Positions 44,622 to 53,065 of a DNA stretch of 64,000 bases are shown here, in pieces. The number at the start of each line of letters is the position of its first letter. Within the stretch, counting starts at the first letter, position 1. Location of the stretch: positions 62,001-126,000 of the forward strand of contig NZ_JACJSE010000006.1 in NCBI RefSeq assembly GCF_014698045.1, given 5' to 3'. Under the pieces are notes generated by a model that worked only from the letters and a program-made list of their open reading frames with translations, had not been told where the DNA came from and did no database searches. The translations under genes and the position numbers were made by a program. Source of the stretch: Aulosira sp. FACHB-615. GTDB taxonomy: Bacteria; Cyanobacteriota; Cyanobacteriia; Cyanobacteriales; Nostocaceae.

Positions 44622-46550
44622 ATGGTGCAAACACCTCCATCTCAATTCTCACCAGAGCAGTACAAAGTCGATTCAGCTACAGCCGAAGTCGAAGCTCTCA
44701 TCCAAACCCCACCATCAGATACAGAACTTAATTTAGAATTTCTTTACACCAGAGATATTGAATTTCGCCAAGAAACAATTTACTTTATCGTGGTCGATCG
44801 CTTTCATGATGGCGACCCCGAAAATAGCGAAGGTATTAACCCAGAATTGTACGACCCCACCGGGCAGGACTGGGGTAAATATTGGGGCGGCGACTTACAA
44901 GGTGTAATTGACAAATTAGACTATCTCAAAAATATGGGAGTTACTGCTGTTTGGTTAACTCCTTTATTTGAGCAGGTAGAAGAATTATTTGTGGGTAATG
45001 CAGCTATACATGGTTATTGGACAAAAGATTTTAAACGCATCAATCCCCGCTTTATTGGTAAAGATGAAAACCCTTCGTTAAACGAAACCCAAGAAACAAG
45101 AAATACTACCTTTGACCGCTTAATTGAAGAGTTACATAAGCGGAATATGAAGTTAGTCTTGGATATTGTTTGTAACCACAGTACCCCTGATACCAGTGGT
45201 AGTAAAGGTGAATTGTATGACGACGGCGTAAAAATTGCCGACTTCCATAACGATGAGAATAACTGGTATCACCATTACGGTGAAGTGCAGAATTGGGAAG
45301 ACGAATGGCAAGTCCAGAACTGTGAATTGGCTGGTTTAGCCACCTTTAACGAAAACAACAGCGAATATCGGGAATATATTAAATCTGCAATTAAACAATG
45401 GCTAGATAGGGGCGTAGATGCCTTACGGGTAGACACTGTAAAACACATGCCCATCTGGTTTTGGCAAGAATTTACAGGTGATATGTACAATCACAGACCA
45501 GATGTGTTTATTTTTGGCGAATGGATTTATAGTGGGCCACAGGACGATCGCTCTTTGGAATTTGCCAATAATTCCGGAATGACCATGCTAGACTTTGCCT
45601 TGTGTGTTGCCATTCGCGCCGCCCTCGCCCAAGGTTCCGAAAATGGATTTCAAACAATTCAATACATTTTTGATGAAGACTACCGCTACAACGGCGCAAC
45701 CGAGTTAATTACCTTCATCGATAACCACGATATGCCGCGCTTTCAATCGCTCAACCCAGACCCAGCGATGTTGAGAGTTGCGATCGCCCTAATTATGACA
45801 TCCCGTGGTATTCCCTGCATTTATTACGGTACAGAACAGTATTTGCATAACGACACCGATGGCGGTAACGACCCCTACAACCGCCCCATGATGGAAAAAT
45901 GGGACAACGACACCGAAATTTATCGTTACCTCCGCTTACTTTCCGGCTTGCGGCGACTCAATCCAGCCATTTCAATGGGTAGCCATTGGCAAAAATACAT
46001 CACCCCCGATGTTTACTGCTACATTCGCCGTTATCGTGACTCCCTGTGCTTTGTCGCCCTCAACCGAGGCGGCGAAGTCACACTACCAGAAATCGAGACA
46101 GAACTACCCGACGGCGAACATACTTGTGTCATCACCCGCAATAAATACGAAGTCAAAGACGGCAAAATTTCCGACCTACACCTAGAAGAACGGGGAGTCA
46201 TTGTCCTCAGCCACGTAGGCGATCGCATTAAAGGCCAAACCATCATTCGTGTGCAACTCAACGGCGTAAATACCCAACCAGGGGAAACCATCGTCGTCAC
46301 AGGCGACTGCCCAGAATTAGGCAATTGGGATATTAGCAAAGCCTATCCCCTAGAATATATCAACGCCAATACTTGGTTTGCCGAGATTCCCTTTGATGAA
46401 AGTGCGGGCAAATTAATTAGTTATAAATATGCCTTATGGCGCGAAGGGCGATCGCCCCTGCGAGAAAACACCACCCCCCGCCGTTGGGTAGTCGCCAAAG
46501 AAGGCACAGTCAAATGGCGCGACACCTGGACAACAGGCAGAGAATCTTAG
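44622..46550 (+). CDS. GH13 alpha-amylase-family enzyme with C-terminal starch-binding domain
   Basis: A 642-residue protein with no signal peptide. The (beta/alpha)8 barrel shows conserved region I (VLDIVCNHS), nucleophile Asp in DALRVDTVKHM, acid/base Glu in FIFGEWIY and the transition-state Asp in FIDNHDMPR. Region LTPLFEQ and HGYWTKDFKRINPRF support an alpha-amylase-like or cyclomaltodextrinase/CGTase-related enzyme. The last 100 residues are a CBM20-like domain (VTGDCPELGNWDISKAYPL, LISYKYALW). Cytoplasmic glycogen turnover is a likely role. Confidence 0.9.
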   Translation: MVQTPPSQFSPEQYKVDSATAEVEALIQTPPSDTELNLEFLYTRDIEFRQETIYFIVVDRFHDGDPENSEGINPELYDPTGQDWGKYWGGDLQGVIDKLDYLKNMGVTAVWLTPLFEQVEELFVGNAAIHGYWTKDFKRINPRFIGKDENPSLNETQETRNTTFDRLIEELHKRNMKLVLDIVCNHSTPDTSGSKGELYDDGVKIADFHNDENNWYHHYGEVQNWEDEWQVQNCELAGLATFNENNSEYREYIKSAIKQWLDRGVDALRVDTVKHMPIWFWQEFTGDMYNHRPDVFIFGEWIYSGPQDDRSLEFANNSGMTMLDFALCVAIRAALAQGSENGFQTIQYIFDEDYRYNGATELITFIDNHDMPRFQSLNPDPAMLRVAIALIMTSRGIPCIYYGTEQYLHNDTDGGNDPYNRPMMEKWDNDTEIYRYLRLLSGLRRLNPAISMGSHWQKYITPDVYCYIRRYRDSLCFVALNRGGEVTLPEIETELPDGEHTCVITRNKYEVKDGKISDLHLEERGVIVLSHVGDRIKGQTIIRVQLNGVNTQPGETIVVTGDCPELGNWDISKAYPLEYINANTWFAEIPFDESAGKLISYKYALWREGRSPLRENTTPRRWVVAKEGTVKWRDTWTTGRES

Positions 46551-46571
46551 AAGTCTGAAGTTAAGAGAATA

Positions 46572-46645
46572 GTAGGTTGGGCGTAGCGATAGCGTAACCC
46601 AACAGGGTCTTGAGAATGTTGGGTTCCGTTCCTCCACCCAACCTT
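46572..46645. mobile_element. Second copy of the GTAGGTTGGGY palindromic repeat
   Basis: GTAGGTTGGGCGTAGCGATA to CACCCAACCTT, inverted with respect to the copy at 13,460-13,534 and sharing its interior (AACCCAACA and TGTTGGGTT). Confidence 0.65.
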
Positions 46646-46659
46646 GTATATTGAGAGTC

Positions 46660-46736
46660 TGTCCCCCTTGTCCTCCTTGTCTCCCGTGTCCCCCGTGTCC
46701 CCCGTGTCTCCCTTGTCCTCCTTGTCCCCCTTGTCC
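46660..46736. repeat. 9-bp tandem repeat of TGTCCCCCG/T type
   Basis: About eight degenerate copies of TGTCCCCCT, TGTCCCCCG or TGTCTCCCG in tandem. It is low-complexity, strand-biased pyrimidine DNA in an intergenic gap. A minus-strand reading (RGTRRTRETRGTR) is a repeat artefact, not a gene. Confidence 0.7.
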
Positions 46737-46811
46737 TTTCGATTGATTTGAGCGAAAAACAGGTAGCGTTATACATTAATAAAAGCATAGAGCTTCAGAC
46801 AGAACGTACTA

Positions 46812-46888
46812 CCTCCCGCCTCGGTTGGTGAGCGTAGCGCCGCCCTGAGCTTGTCGAAGGGCCGAACCACTGCCTCCTGCCTCCTGCT
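46812..46888. repeat. Dispersed repeat, third copy of GCAGTGGTTCG family, inverted
   Basis: CTCCCGCCTCGGTTGGTGAG to GGGCCGAACCACTGCC matches the elements near 26,517 and 30,346 in the opposite orientation and carries an inserted CGCCCTGAGCTTGTCGAAGG-like piece. Confidence 0.5.
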
Positions 46889-46938
46889 TCTCACACTTGA
46901 CCAACTAGGCTTGGTCGTTCACAGCGAAGGGTTTGGAA

Positions 46939-48417
46939 ATGTTTGCTTCTTCAGAGACTCCTATAATTGGGACAATTTTATTAGTAGCTTTCGGCATATT
47001 AGGCTGGGGCTTTTATCGCGCCAGACCTTTTGGAAAACTGGGAATCTTAGCCTGGTTGCAGTCAGTGGTTTTGATGACTCCCTGGCTGTTATTTTTTGGT
47101 TTGTTTGCTGCTGGCGTTTATCTCAACATTGTCGGCATATTGTTCTTAGTAGTAGCTTCTGCCGGGTTATACATCTACCTCGGCAGACAATTACGGGCGG
47201 CGGGACAAGATGCCATCCTTAAGCAACGGGCAACAGAAAGGCTGGCTGCTGACACCACACCAGAAGGTAATACAGCACCAGTCACCGCCGAACTCCAAAT
47301 TGAAGTATTATCAATTCCCGAAGCTGACTTGAGTGCCATTAAAGGCATTTTTGGACTGGATACATTTTTCGCCACAGAAACGATCGCCTACCAAGAAGGC
47401 GCTATCTTTAAAGGTAATTTACGCGGCGAACCCCAAGAAGTTCACAACCGCCTCAGCGCCAACTTACAAGAACGTCTCGGTGAGCAATATCGCCTGTTTT
47501 TAGTAGAAAATACAGACGGTAAACCTGTAGTGATTGTATTACCTAGCCGTAACGATCCTCGTCCCACCACCGCAGGTCAGAAAGCCTTTGCTGGTATTCT
47601 GCTCATCGCTACCATTGCTACCTGTTTAGAAACTGCCGGGTTACTCCTCAACTTTGATTTATTTGCCAACCCAGCCAAGTTCACCCAAGCCTTACCCATC
47701 GGCCTCGGCATTTTTGTCATTTTAATCGCCCACGAAATTGGTCATTGGGTACTGGCGCGGCGTTATCAAGTCCGTCTTGGCTGGCCTTTCTTTTTACCTG
47801 CTGTACAAATTGGTTCCTTTGGTTCAATTACTCGCTTTGAATCTCTCTTACCCAACCGCACAGCATTATTTGATATTAGTTTGGCAGGGCCGGCTGCTGG
47901 CGGTATCGTCTCTTTAGTCATGTTAATTGTCGGCTTACTGCTTTCCCACCCAGGCAGTTTATTTCAATTACCCAATCAATTTTTCCAAGGTTCCATTTTA
48001 GTCGGCAGCTTGGCGCGAGTCGTCCTCGGTTCCGCCTTACAATCATCCTTAGTTAACGTCCATCCCTTAGTAATTATTGGTTGGCTGGGTTTAGTCATCA
48101 CCGCTTTAAACCTTATGCCTGCTGGTGCTTTAGATGGTGGACGCATCGTGCAAGCAATTTATGGACGTACAACTGCGAAAAGAGCCACATTTGCCACTTT
48201 AGTTTTGCTGGCGTTAGTTTCTCTCGGTAACACCTTGGCAATGTATTGGGCAATTGTCATTCTTTTATTACAACGAGATTTAGAACGCCCCAGCTTAAAC
48301 GAAATCAGCGAACCCGATGACGCTAGAGCCGCATTAGGTTTGTTGGCATTATTCCTAATGATTGCCACTCTTCTGCCCTTAACCCCCGGTTTAGCTGGGC
48401 GTTTAGGTATTGGGTAA
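46939..48417 (+). CDS. Site-2 protease-family membrane metalloprotease
   Basis: About 492 residues from ATG 46,939 (GAAGG upstream; a TTG at 46,933 is an alternative). Three N-terminal membrane helices (10-30, 45-70, 70-90) precede a cytoplasmic globular segment (about 95-205). The intramembrane protease core follows with IAHEIGHWVLARR (HExxH zinc site) and NLMPAGALDGGRIVQAIYG (third ligand Asp). It resembles plant/cyanobacterial EGY-type S2P proteases. It cleaves membrane-bound substrates; targets are unknown. Confidence 0.92.
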   Translation: MFASSETPIIGTILLVAFGILGWGFYRARPFGKLGILAWLQSVVLMTPWLLFFGLFAAGVYLNIVGILFLVVASAGLYIYLGRQLRAAGQDAILKQRATERLAADTTPEGNTAPVTAELQIEVLSIPEADLSAIKGIFGLDTFFATETIAYQEGAIFKGNLRGEPQEVHNRLSANLQERLGEQYRLFLVENTDGKPVVIVLPSRNDPRPTTAGQKAFAGILLIATIATCLETAGLLLNFDLFANPAKFTQALPIGLGIFVILIAHEIGHWVLARRYQVRLGWPFFLPAVQIGSFGSITRFESLLPNRTALFDISLAGPAAGGIVSLVMLIVGLLLSHPGSLFQLPNQFFQGSILVGSLARVVLGSALQSSLVNVHPLVIIGWLGLVITALNLMPAGALDGGRIVQAIYGRTTAKRATFATLVLLALVSLGNTLAMYWAIVILLLQRDLERPSLNEISEPDDARAALGLLALFLMIATLLPLTPGLAGRLGIG

Positions 48418-48431
48418 TTAAGTTAAATTGT

Positions 48432-48468
48432 TAGTGGTGTGAACTAGATTAATTAGCTCACACCACTA
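48432..48468 (+). terminator. Hairpin after the site-2 protease
   Basis: TAGTGGTGTGA (48,432-48,442) and TCACACCACTA (48,458-48,468) pair over 11 bp around a 15-base loop. No U-run follows, so termination is tentative. Confidence 0.55.
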
Positions 48469-48598
48469 CAAACTCTGCGTTTAACACTTAATTCCTCTAC
48501 GTTGAAAAATACTTATTAACCTAAAAATTACTCAAATTAATAGTGCGATCGCCTGTAAACAATTAATTACGAAAAATCACTTTTATACAACACCCAAA

Positions 48599-49120
48599 TT
48601 ATTATATTCTATAACTGTTGTAGATTTTCCAGATGAGGCAATTCAATCAGAATGGTTAGGTTTACCAAGAGCATCAGAAAAAGAAATTACTGCTACTGAA
48701 TCTCGTTTGAGGACAAAATTACCACTATCTTACCGGGAATTTTTAAAGGTTACAAATGGCTGGCCTGGATATCCAGGGGTTTTAAGGTTACGGATGGCTA
48801 AAGAAATAGACTGGTTTTTTGTTGAGCATCAGAACTGGATTGACATCTGGACACAAAGCTTGAGAAGTTTACCACCTATATCTGATGAGCAATACTTGAT
48901 ATATGGAAAAAATTTAGAGCAAGATATACGTGTAGAGTATCTACAAACAAACCTACAAATTAGTGATGCGTTGGATGGTGAAGTTATTTTACTTAACCCT
49001 CAAATTACTCATAATCAAGAATGGGAAGCTTGGTTATTTAGTAATCATATTCCTGGAGTTAAACGTTATCGGTCTTTTTGGGAAATGCTCACTACAAGAG
49101 GAATGGGCGCTACACCTTAA
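48599..49120 (+). pseudogene. SMI1/KNR4-domain protein, start codon region lost
   Basis: From about 48,626 the frame reads DFPDEAIQSEWLGLPRASE then KEITATESRLRTKLPLSY, REFLKVTNGWPGYPG and IPGVKRYRSFWEML, a clear SMI1/KNR4 domain. The frame is open upstream to a TGA near 48,503, but contains no ATG, GTG or TTG before the TTG at 48,707, which lies inside the domain. So the gene has lost its start (or an upstream part) and is probably a remnant; translation from the TTG would give a 137-residue truncated domain. Such proteins are often immunity proteins in contact-dependent toxin systems. Confidence 0.6.
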
Positions 49121-49281
49121 TAGTCACTGTCAGAGACACAAATGCCTTTACATTTAATTCCATTTGTAGCGGTACGCAAACAATGAGGACAGAGAATTTT
49201 TTCTGCTTCCATTTCTGGATTGATCACTACATTAGTGCTGGCTTGTAATTTGTCTTTCTCTGTCTGGGATTGTACAGTCAT
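49117..49281 (-). CDS. Small Cys-rich protein (54 aa), putative zinc ribbon
   Basis: Read from the DNA on the minus strand: MTVQSQTEKD at the start, a helical acidic middle, then ILCPHCLRTATNGIKCKGIC followed by VSDSDY. The CxxC and CxxxC pairs (C31, C34, C44, C48) suggest a zinc knuckle. The frame is clean between ATG 49,281 and TAA 49,117, overlapping the convergent SMI1 remnant by 4 bp. I believe similar short proteins are conserved in cyanobacteria, but I cannot name a family. Confidence 0.6.
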   Translation of the reverse strand: MTVQSQTEKDKLQASTNVVINPEMEAEKILCPHCLRTATNGIKCKGICVSDSDY

Positions 49282-49382
49282 ACCAATTGCTAAATTTTTA
49301 GAAGTTTACATCAAATGCTGGCACTATCATAAGTATAGCTTCAGAAGATGTTTGAAAATTTGACTTGATTTTGTCCCTACAC

Positions 49383-49473
49383 AGGACTTACGCAAAAGTT
49401 CCCGAAAAGCTTAATTTATCGAACCGCCAAGTCGCCAAGAACGCCAAGAAATCGTAGAGTCTGCGTAAGTCCT
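49383..49473. mobile_element. 91-bp MITE-like element, AGGACTTACGCA family
   Basis: AGGACTTACGCA (49,383-49,394) and TGCGTAAGTCCT (49,462-49,473) are exact inverted ends, identical to those at 12,386-12,532. The interior contains CGAACCGCCAAGTCGCCAAG, a motif also at 40,370. Confidence 0.75.
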
Positions 49474-49559
49474 ACCTACATTATTTCTTGATCAAGGTGC
49501 AATTAATCGGTTGTTGTAGAGACGTTGTACATAACATCTCTACAGGATTTTATAGAATA

Positions 49560-50051
49560 TATAGCGGTTCTCGGTTGGATGAGGTACATTTCAACCCCAC
49601 CCCCAACCCCCTGACAGGTGTAGGTTTTTTACGTTATGCCCCAAAAACCTTGATTTAGGGTGTAGGGGTGTAAGGGTGTGAGGGGGGTGGAACTCTGATT
49701 AAATCGTGATTTTTAGAGTCGCTACTCATCACTCTGTTAAAAACCTACACTTGTGAGCCCCCAACCCCCTTTCAAGGGCAGGCTTTTTTTATTAGACAAA
49801 TTTTTGGGCTTTTAAAACCAAAATTATTGTCTGAACAGTTAAAACTACGTTTCATAATTGAGAATATTCTCAACTATTTATCGAAGGTTTAAAAACCTGC
49901 CCTTGAAAGCCCCCAACCCCTCCCCCGAAGTTTGCTTAACGGGGGGAACCCCCGCACGCAACTTCTCTCCGCAAGCGGGGAGGGGAGCGTTTGCGTCAGC
50001 AAATGCGGGGTGGGGTTCCGACTGTATTAAAAGCAAGTAAGAACCGCTATA
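49560..50051. mobile_element. Nested inverted-repeat elements
   Basis: Outer arms TATAGCGGTTCT (49,560-49,571) and AGAACCGCTATA (50,040-50,051) enclose 492 bp. Inside, CAGGTGTAGGTTTTT (49,615) and AAAAACCTACACTTG (49,739-49,753) bound one element. CTTTCAAGGGCAGG (49,769-49,782) and CCTGCCCTTGAAAG (49,896-49,909) bound a second. A GAAGTTTGCTTAACGGGGGG-type hairpin (49,927-49,965) forms a third, the same as in the ABC ATPase gene. It looks like successive insertions of small elements. No gene. Confidence 0.6.
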
Positions 50052-50091
50052 CCCGAATTTCTCACGTATGGGTAGCGGGTGTGGAGAGAGA

Positions 50092-50127
50092 GGGGAGTGT
50101 GGGGAGTGTGGGGAGTGTGGGGAGTGT
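50092..50127. repeat. Tandem 9-bp repeat GGGGAGTGT with complementary downstream arm
   Basis: Four exact copies of GGGGAGTGT are followed by a GGGGGG run and, 20 bp later, by CCTCCCACACTTCCCACCCC-type DNA (from 50,150) that could pair with it. A second perfect inverted repeat, TGGATTTCTC/GAGAGAAATCCA, ends near 50,216. It lies just downstream of the DUF2330 gene. Confidence 0.6.
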
Positions 50128-50284
50128 GGGGGGAAAGATTTTTTCACCATCCTCCCACACTTCCCACCCCTCCCACCCCTCCCACACCCCTGGATTTCTC
50201 ACAAGAGAGAAATCCAGGTATAGTTTCTAGGAGAATTGGTATTACATCCAGTCTCAACCGACAATCTTTGTGTGTACTTCCTAT

Positions 50285-51667
50285 TTACATTCCCACCAAC
50301 CATGAGAAGAAGTTTCCCCACCAAGAAGAATTTAAATCACCCACAGTCAGTTTCATTTTGCGGCGAATATCTTGGATATTCCAATTAGTGAGTTTGGCTA
50401 AGGTTTGGGCTTCTTGTTCAAATCGCTTGGGTAAAGAACGCTTGTATTCTCTACCAGCTTGACATTTGAGTTCGCCTGTAAAGGGATGCTGTAAAATGTA
50501 TCGCCCTTGGAAAGATTCTTGGTTAGAAGTAGCTTGAAAAATTGGGTCTTCAGGGAATCTATCACGGGTGTAGCGAATATGTAAGCGAGTGATGAAAACG
50601 CTGCTACTAACAATTGGCGGACGACGGAAACCGGACGGGAATGGCTCGTCATTGCTGGAATTATTATCTAGCCAAAATACACCCGCTTGTTTGAGTTCTT
50701 CTGGGTTCAGAGGTTCTGCGGAACAAGGATCGCAACTACTCATATCCCAAGCATATTCCAAGAAAGCTACCTTTCTGTCTTCTTTTAGGTAGGATGTTTG
50801 GAACATGGACTTGTAAAAATCACTAAATTCATTTTTGACAAATACCGGAATGTTGGCATCGGAAGGAACTTTCACGGTGCGGTAGTTGGTGATTTCTGCT
50901 TGCCCTTTGGGTGAGAGGACATAGACAATTAAATCTTGAGCAGCGTTGGCATTAATCATACCCAAACGAATGGGCAGCATGAATTTACGTGATTGGTAAG
51001 AAATTTGTAACGGACGTAAAAACTGATAGCCAGATTCTTCAAATTTATCGAGGTTGACTTTCGCCACAAAAAATTTCATCCCAGAGCGGACATAAGGTTG
51101 GAGTAGCTGTTTTGCTCCTCTGGGAATTTTGTAGCCGTTGCGATTTAGCCAAGTTTCCAGGCCGCCGGATTCTTTTGCACTTAAAATTACAATGTCATAT
51201 TCGCCAACGTTGAAACGTGCTTCGACGGTTACGCCTAACTCACTCGCACTACCTCTGGCTGCTCCGGCTCTAGCTCTGGCTGCTGGTGCGGGTAAGGCTT
51301 CGTTAAGTACTCGGTCGTATTCGGTGCAAGGATCAGAGTCGAAGTATTCTACTAAGCGTGGTGCGCTAAAAGCATCTAAACGCTCGACAATTTTGGGTGG
51401 AGCAACACGGACTTGTTCTTTTTTGATGACTGTGGGTACAGGTACAACCATTGCAAAATCTTTGACTTCGCCTTTGAAGTCATTGGCCATAGTCAAAACG
51501 GTGCGATCGCCATCCCGCGCCATAATTACTTGAGAGGCTTGGTTGTATAATTTACTATCGGCTTTGGCAACATAAAAGCCACAAAATGCCCAGGCTGTGG
51601 GAGCAAAACACAGTACAGCCAATACAGTAATTAATAATGATGAAATTACTATTCTCAATCGCTTCAT
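50285..51667 (-). CDS. DUF2330-domain exported protein
   Basis: A 460-residue protein with a signal peptide (MKRLRIVISSLLITVLAVLC to PTAWA, cleavage near 27). The DUF2330 core has CGFYVAKADSKLYNQASQVI, DFAMVVPVPTVIKKEQVRV, APRLVEYFDSDPC and LRPLQISYQSRKFMLPIRLG. A four-Cys patch (SSCDPCSAEPLN) suggests disulfides. A low-complexity Ala/Arg linker lies at about 127-140. Function is unknown. It follows the orphan RnfD-like gene by 47 bp on the same strand, so the two may work together, perhaps in extracytoplasmic redox or flavin handling. Confidence 0.88.
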   Translation of the reverse strand: MKRLRIVISSLLITVLAVLCFAPTAWAFCGFYVAKADSKLYNQASQVIMARDGDRTVLTMANDFKGEVKDFAMVVPVPTVIKKEQVRVAPPKIVERLDAFSAPRLVEYFDSDPCTEYDRVLNEALPAPAARARAGAARGSASELGVTVEARFNVGEYDIVILSAKESGGLETWLNRNGYKIPRGAKQLLQPYVRSGMKFFVAKVNLDKFEESGYQFLRPLQISYQSRKFMLPIRLGMINANAAQDLIVYVLSPKGQAEITNYRTVKVPSDANIPVFVKNEFSDFYKSMFQTSYLKEDRKVAFLEYAWDMSSCDPCSAEPLNPEELKQAGVFWLDNNSSNDEPFPSGFRRPPIVSSSVFITRLHIRYTRDRFPEDPIFQATSNQESFQGRYILQHPFTGELKCQAGREYKRSLPKRFEQEAQTLAKLTNWNIQDIRRKMKLTVGDLNSSWWGNFFSWLVGM

Positions 51668-51713
51668 TTTATACCTCTGAATTAGGGAGTGGGAAGTAGG
51701 GAATAGGGAGTAG

Positions 51714-52532
51714 TTAATTCTCTTGCGTTCTTATGTTCTCGAACCAAGCAAATCTGGGTGATGACCACAGCCAATCAATCACAATGGTCAATGGTGCAAG
51801 GGCAAACAATGACCAAAATACGGCTGTAGAAATGAAGAAGTTATTTCGCAGGATGAAAGTTAAGCTGGCAATGCAGATAGCCCAAACTATCCGCCCGATT
51901 TTGGCGTTGGGAATTGAGCGCGGATCTGTCACCATAAATAAGGCAAACAGCAGCAAAGACCCACTCATTAAGCGATGCCAATACACGTCCCAAGTCCAAC
52001 CGAGCCAAAGGTTGCGTATGGCTTCTAACAAAGAGTAGGAACCTAAAAAAGCGGCCGTGGTATCCCAACGACCAATGCGTTGTAAAATCAAACCGCCAGT
52101 CCCAGCAAATAACAGCCCATACCACCATTCTTCACCCCACTGTCCGGGAGATACCCACGCATCTGAGGTGAGGGTTAAAGCGGTGATAATGCCAAAATTA
52201 CCTGGGTTGAAGAAATGTTTATCGCCGACTTTGAAGCAAAATTTACTGGCGATCGCACTTACTCCTGCTAACATCATTGTTGTCCAATGGTCAGCCCGTA
52301 AGAGCAAACTCAGTCCCAGGGAAGTAATCAAGGCACTACGCAGATTTAGCTTTTGTTCTGGCTCTTGGCTATTGAGCTTTGACAATATCCACTGCGTTGA
52401 TAAACAAGACGCAATCACTACACCAATCAATTCTGGATGCAGTGTCCAGTCTCTGGTGCCAATTCCCAAGACTAAAAATGAACCGAGAAATAGAATTTGA
52501 TAGTCCCGTATATCTTTCAGCAACATTACCAA
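51714..52532 (-). CDS. RnfD/NqrB-like membrane protein (orphan)
   Basis: A 272-residue protein with about eight hydrophobic helices. The segment KHFFNPGNFGIITALTLTSD and WVSPGQWG matches the RnfD/NqrB family (RnfABCDGE type subunit D). The family normally binds FMN and works within a six-subunit Na+/H+-pumping complex, but no other rnf gene is nearby and this copy is shorter than usual RnfD. Cyanobacterial orphans of this type exist. It precedes the DUF2330 gene in what looks like a two-gene operon. Confidence 0.82.
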   Translation of the reverse strand: MVMLLKDIRDYQILFLGSFLVLGIGTRDWTLHPELIGVVIASCLSTQWILSKLNSQEPEQKLNLRSALITSLGLSLLLRADHWTTMMLAGVSAIASKFCFKVGDKHFFNPGNFGIITALTLTSDAWVSPGQWGEEWWYGLLFAGTGGLILQRIGRWDTTAAFLGSYSLLEAIRNLWLGWTWDVYWHRLMSGSLLLFALFMVTDPRSIPNAKIGRIVWAICIASLTFILRNNFFISTAVFWSLFALAPLTIVIDWLWSSPRFAWFENIRTQEN

Positions 52533-52805
52533 TATATTCAGGGATTACCCGTAGATTTTTCACCAATCTAGTCGAGTAAAAACTGAAATACCATTGCTGT
52601 TACAGATTTTGTTACAAACAAGACTGTGAGACTGGGTGTAAGGGTGTATGTTCACATCTTGTACCTAGCGACTACACAGACAAAACCCGCACTTCGACAA
52701 GCTCAGTGACCACCTGCGCGGGTTCAAAACCGTGTGTAACTTTCTCTTAAACCTAACCCCCAGCCCCTTCAGGGGAGCAAGATTCAAAGCCTCTCTCTGT
52801 TGCGG

Positions 52806-53012
52806 CTACCGTGTACACACAAGTCGAAAATAGGCAGTATGAAAGCCTATCCCGCCTTGAACTAAAGTTCCAGGCTCATAGCGAAAGTCCACTCAAGTGG
52901 ACTAGAATGAGTTTCTTGTTGAGTCCTCTTCAGAGGACTTACGCTGTGAGACTCGGAATAAATTCCGAGACGGGACAGATGCACTCAACCGAGATTTGTG
53001 TGTACACCATAG
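52806..53012 (+). ncRNA. Candidate mobile structured RNA element, 207 bp, multi-hairpin
   Basis: Arms CTACCGTGTACACACAAG (52,806-52,823) and TTTGTGTGTACACCATAG (52,995-53,012) form the outer stem. Inside are five local hairpins: ATAGGC/GCCTAT; GCCTTGAACT/AGTTCCAGGC; CTCAT/ATGAG enclosing AGTCCACTCAAGTGGACT (52,886); AGTCCTCTTCAGAGGACT (52,922); and CTGT/ACAG enclosing CTCGGAATAAATTCCGAG (52,952). The 11-bp direct repeat CTCTGTTGCGG flanks it (52,795-52,805 and 53,013-53,023). A multi-branched RNA such as an ORF-less HEARO/omega-RNA is one possibility; a MITE is another. Strand is a guess. No associated protein gene. Confidence 0.5.
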
Positions 53013-53065
53013 CTCTGTTGCGGGGAGAAGTTTGGAGGGTCTGAAAAAATAAACGACACGTCACT

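Noticed and set aside
46561..46788. Minus-strand frame rich in Arg-Gly-Thr repeats
   Set aside because: It is the translation of a 9-bp low-complexity tandem repeat and MITE sequence.
48707..49120. Intact 137-residue SMI1 protein from TTG
   Set aside because: The TTG lies inside the domain and homologous residues continue upstream with no start codon, so it is treated as a remnant.
49858..50462. Several short frames in the region after 49,850
   Set aside because: They lie in nested inverted repeats or run into the DUF2330 coding strand and have no domain or conserved pattern.
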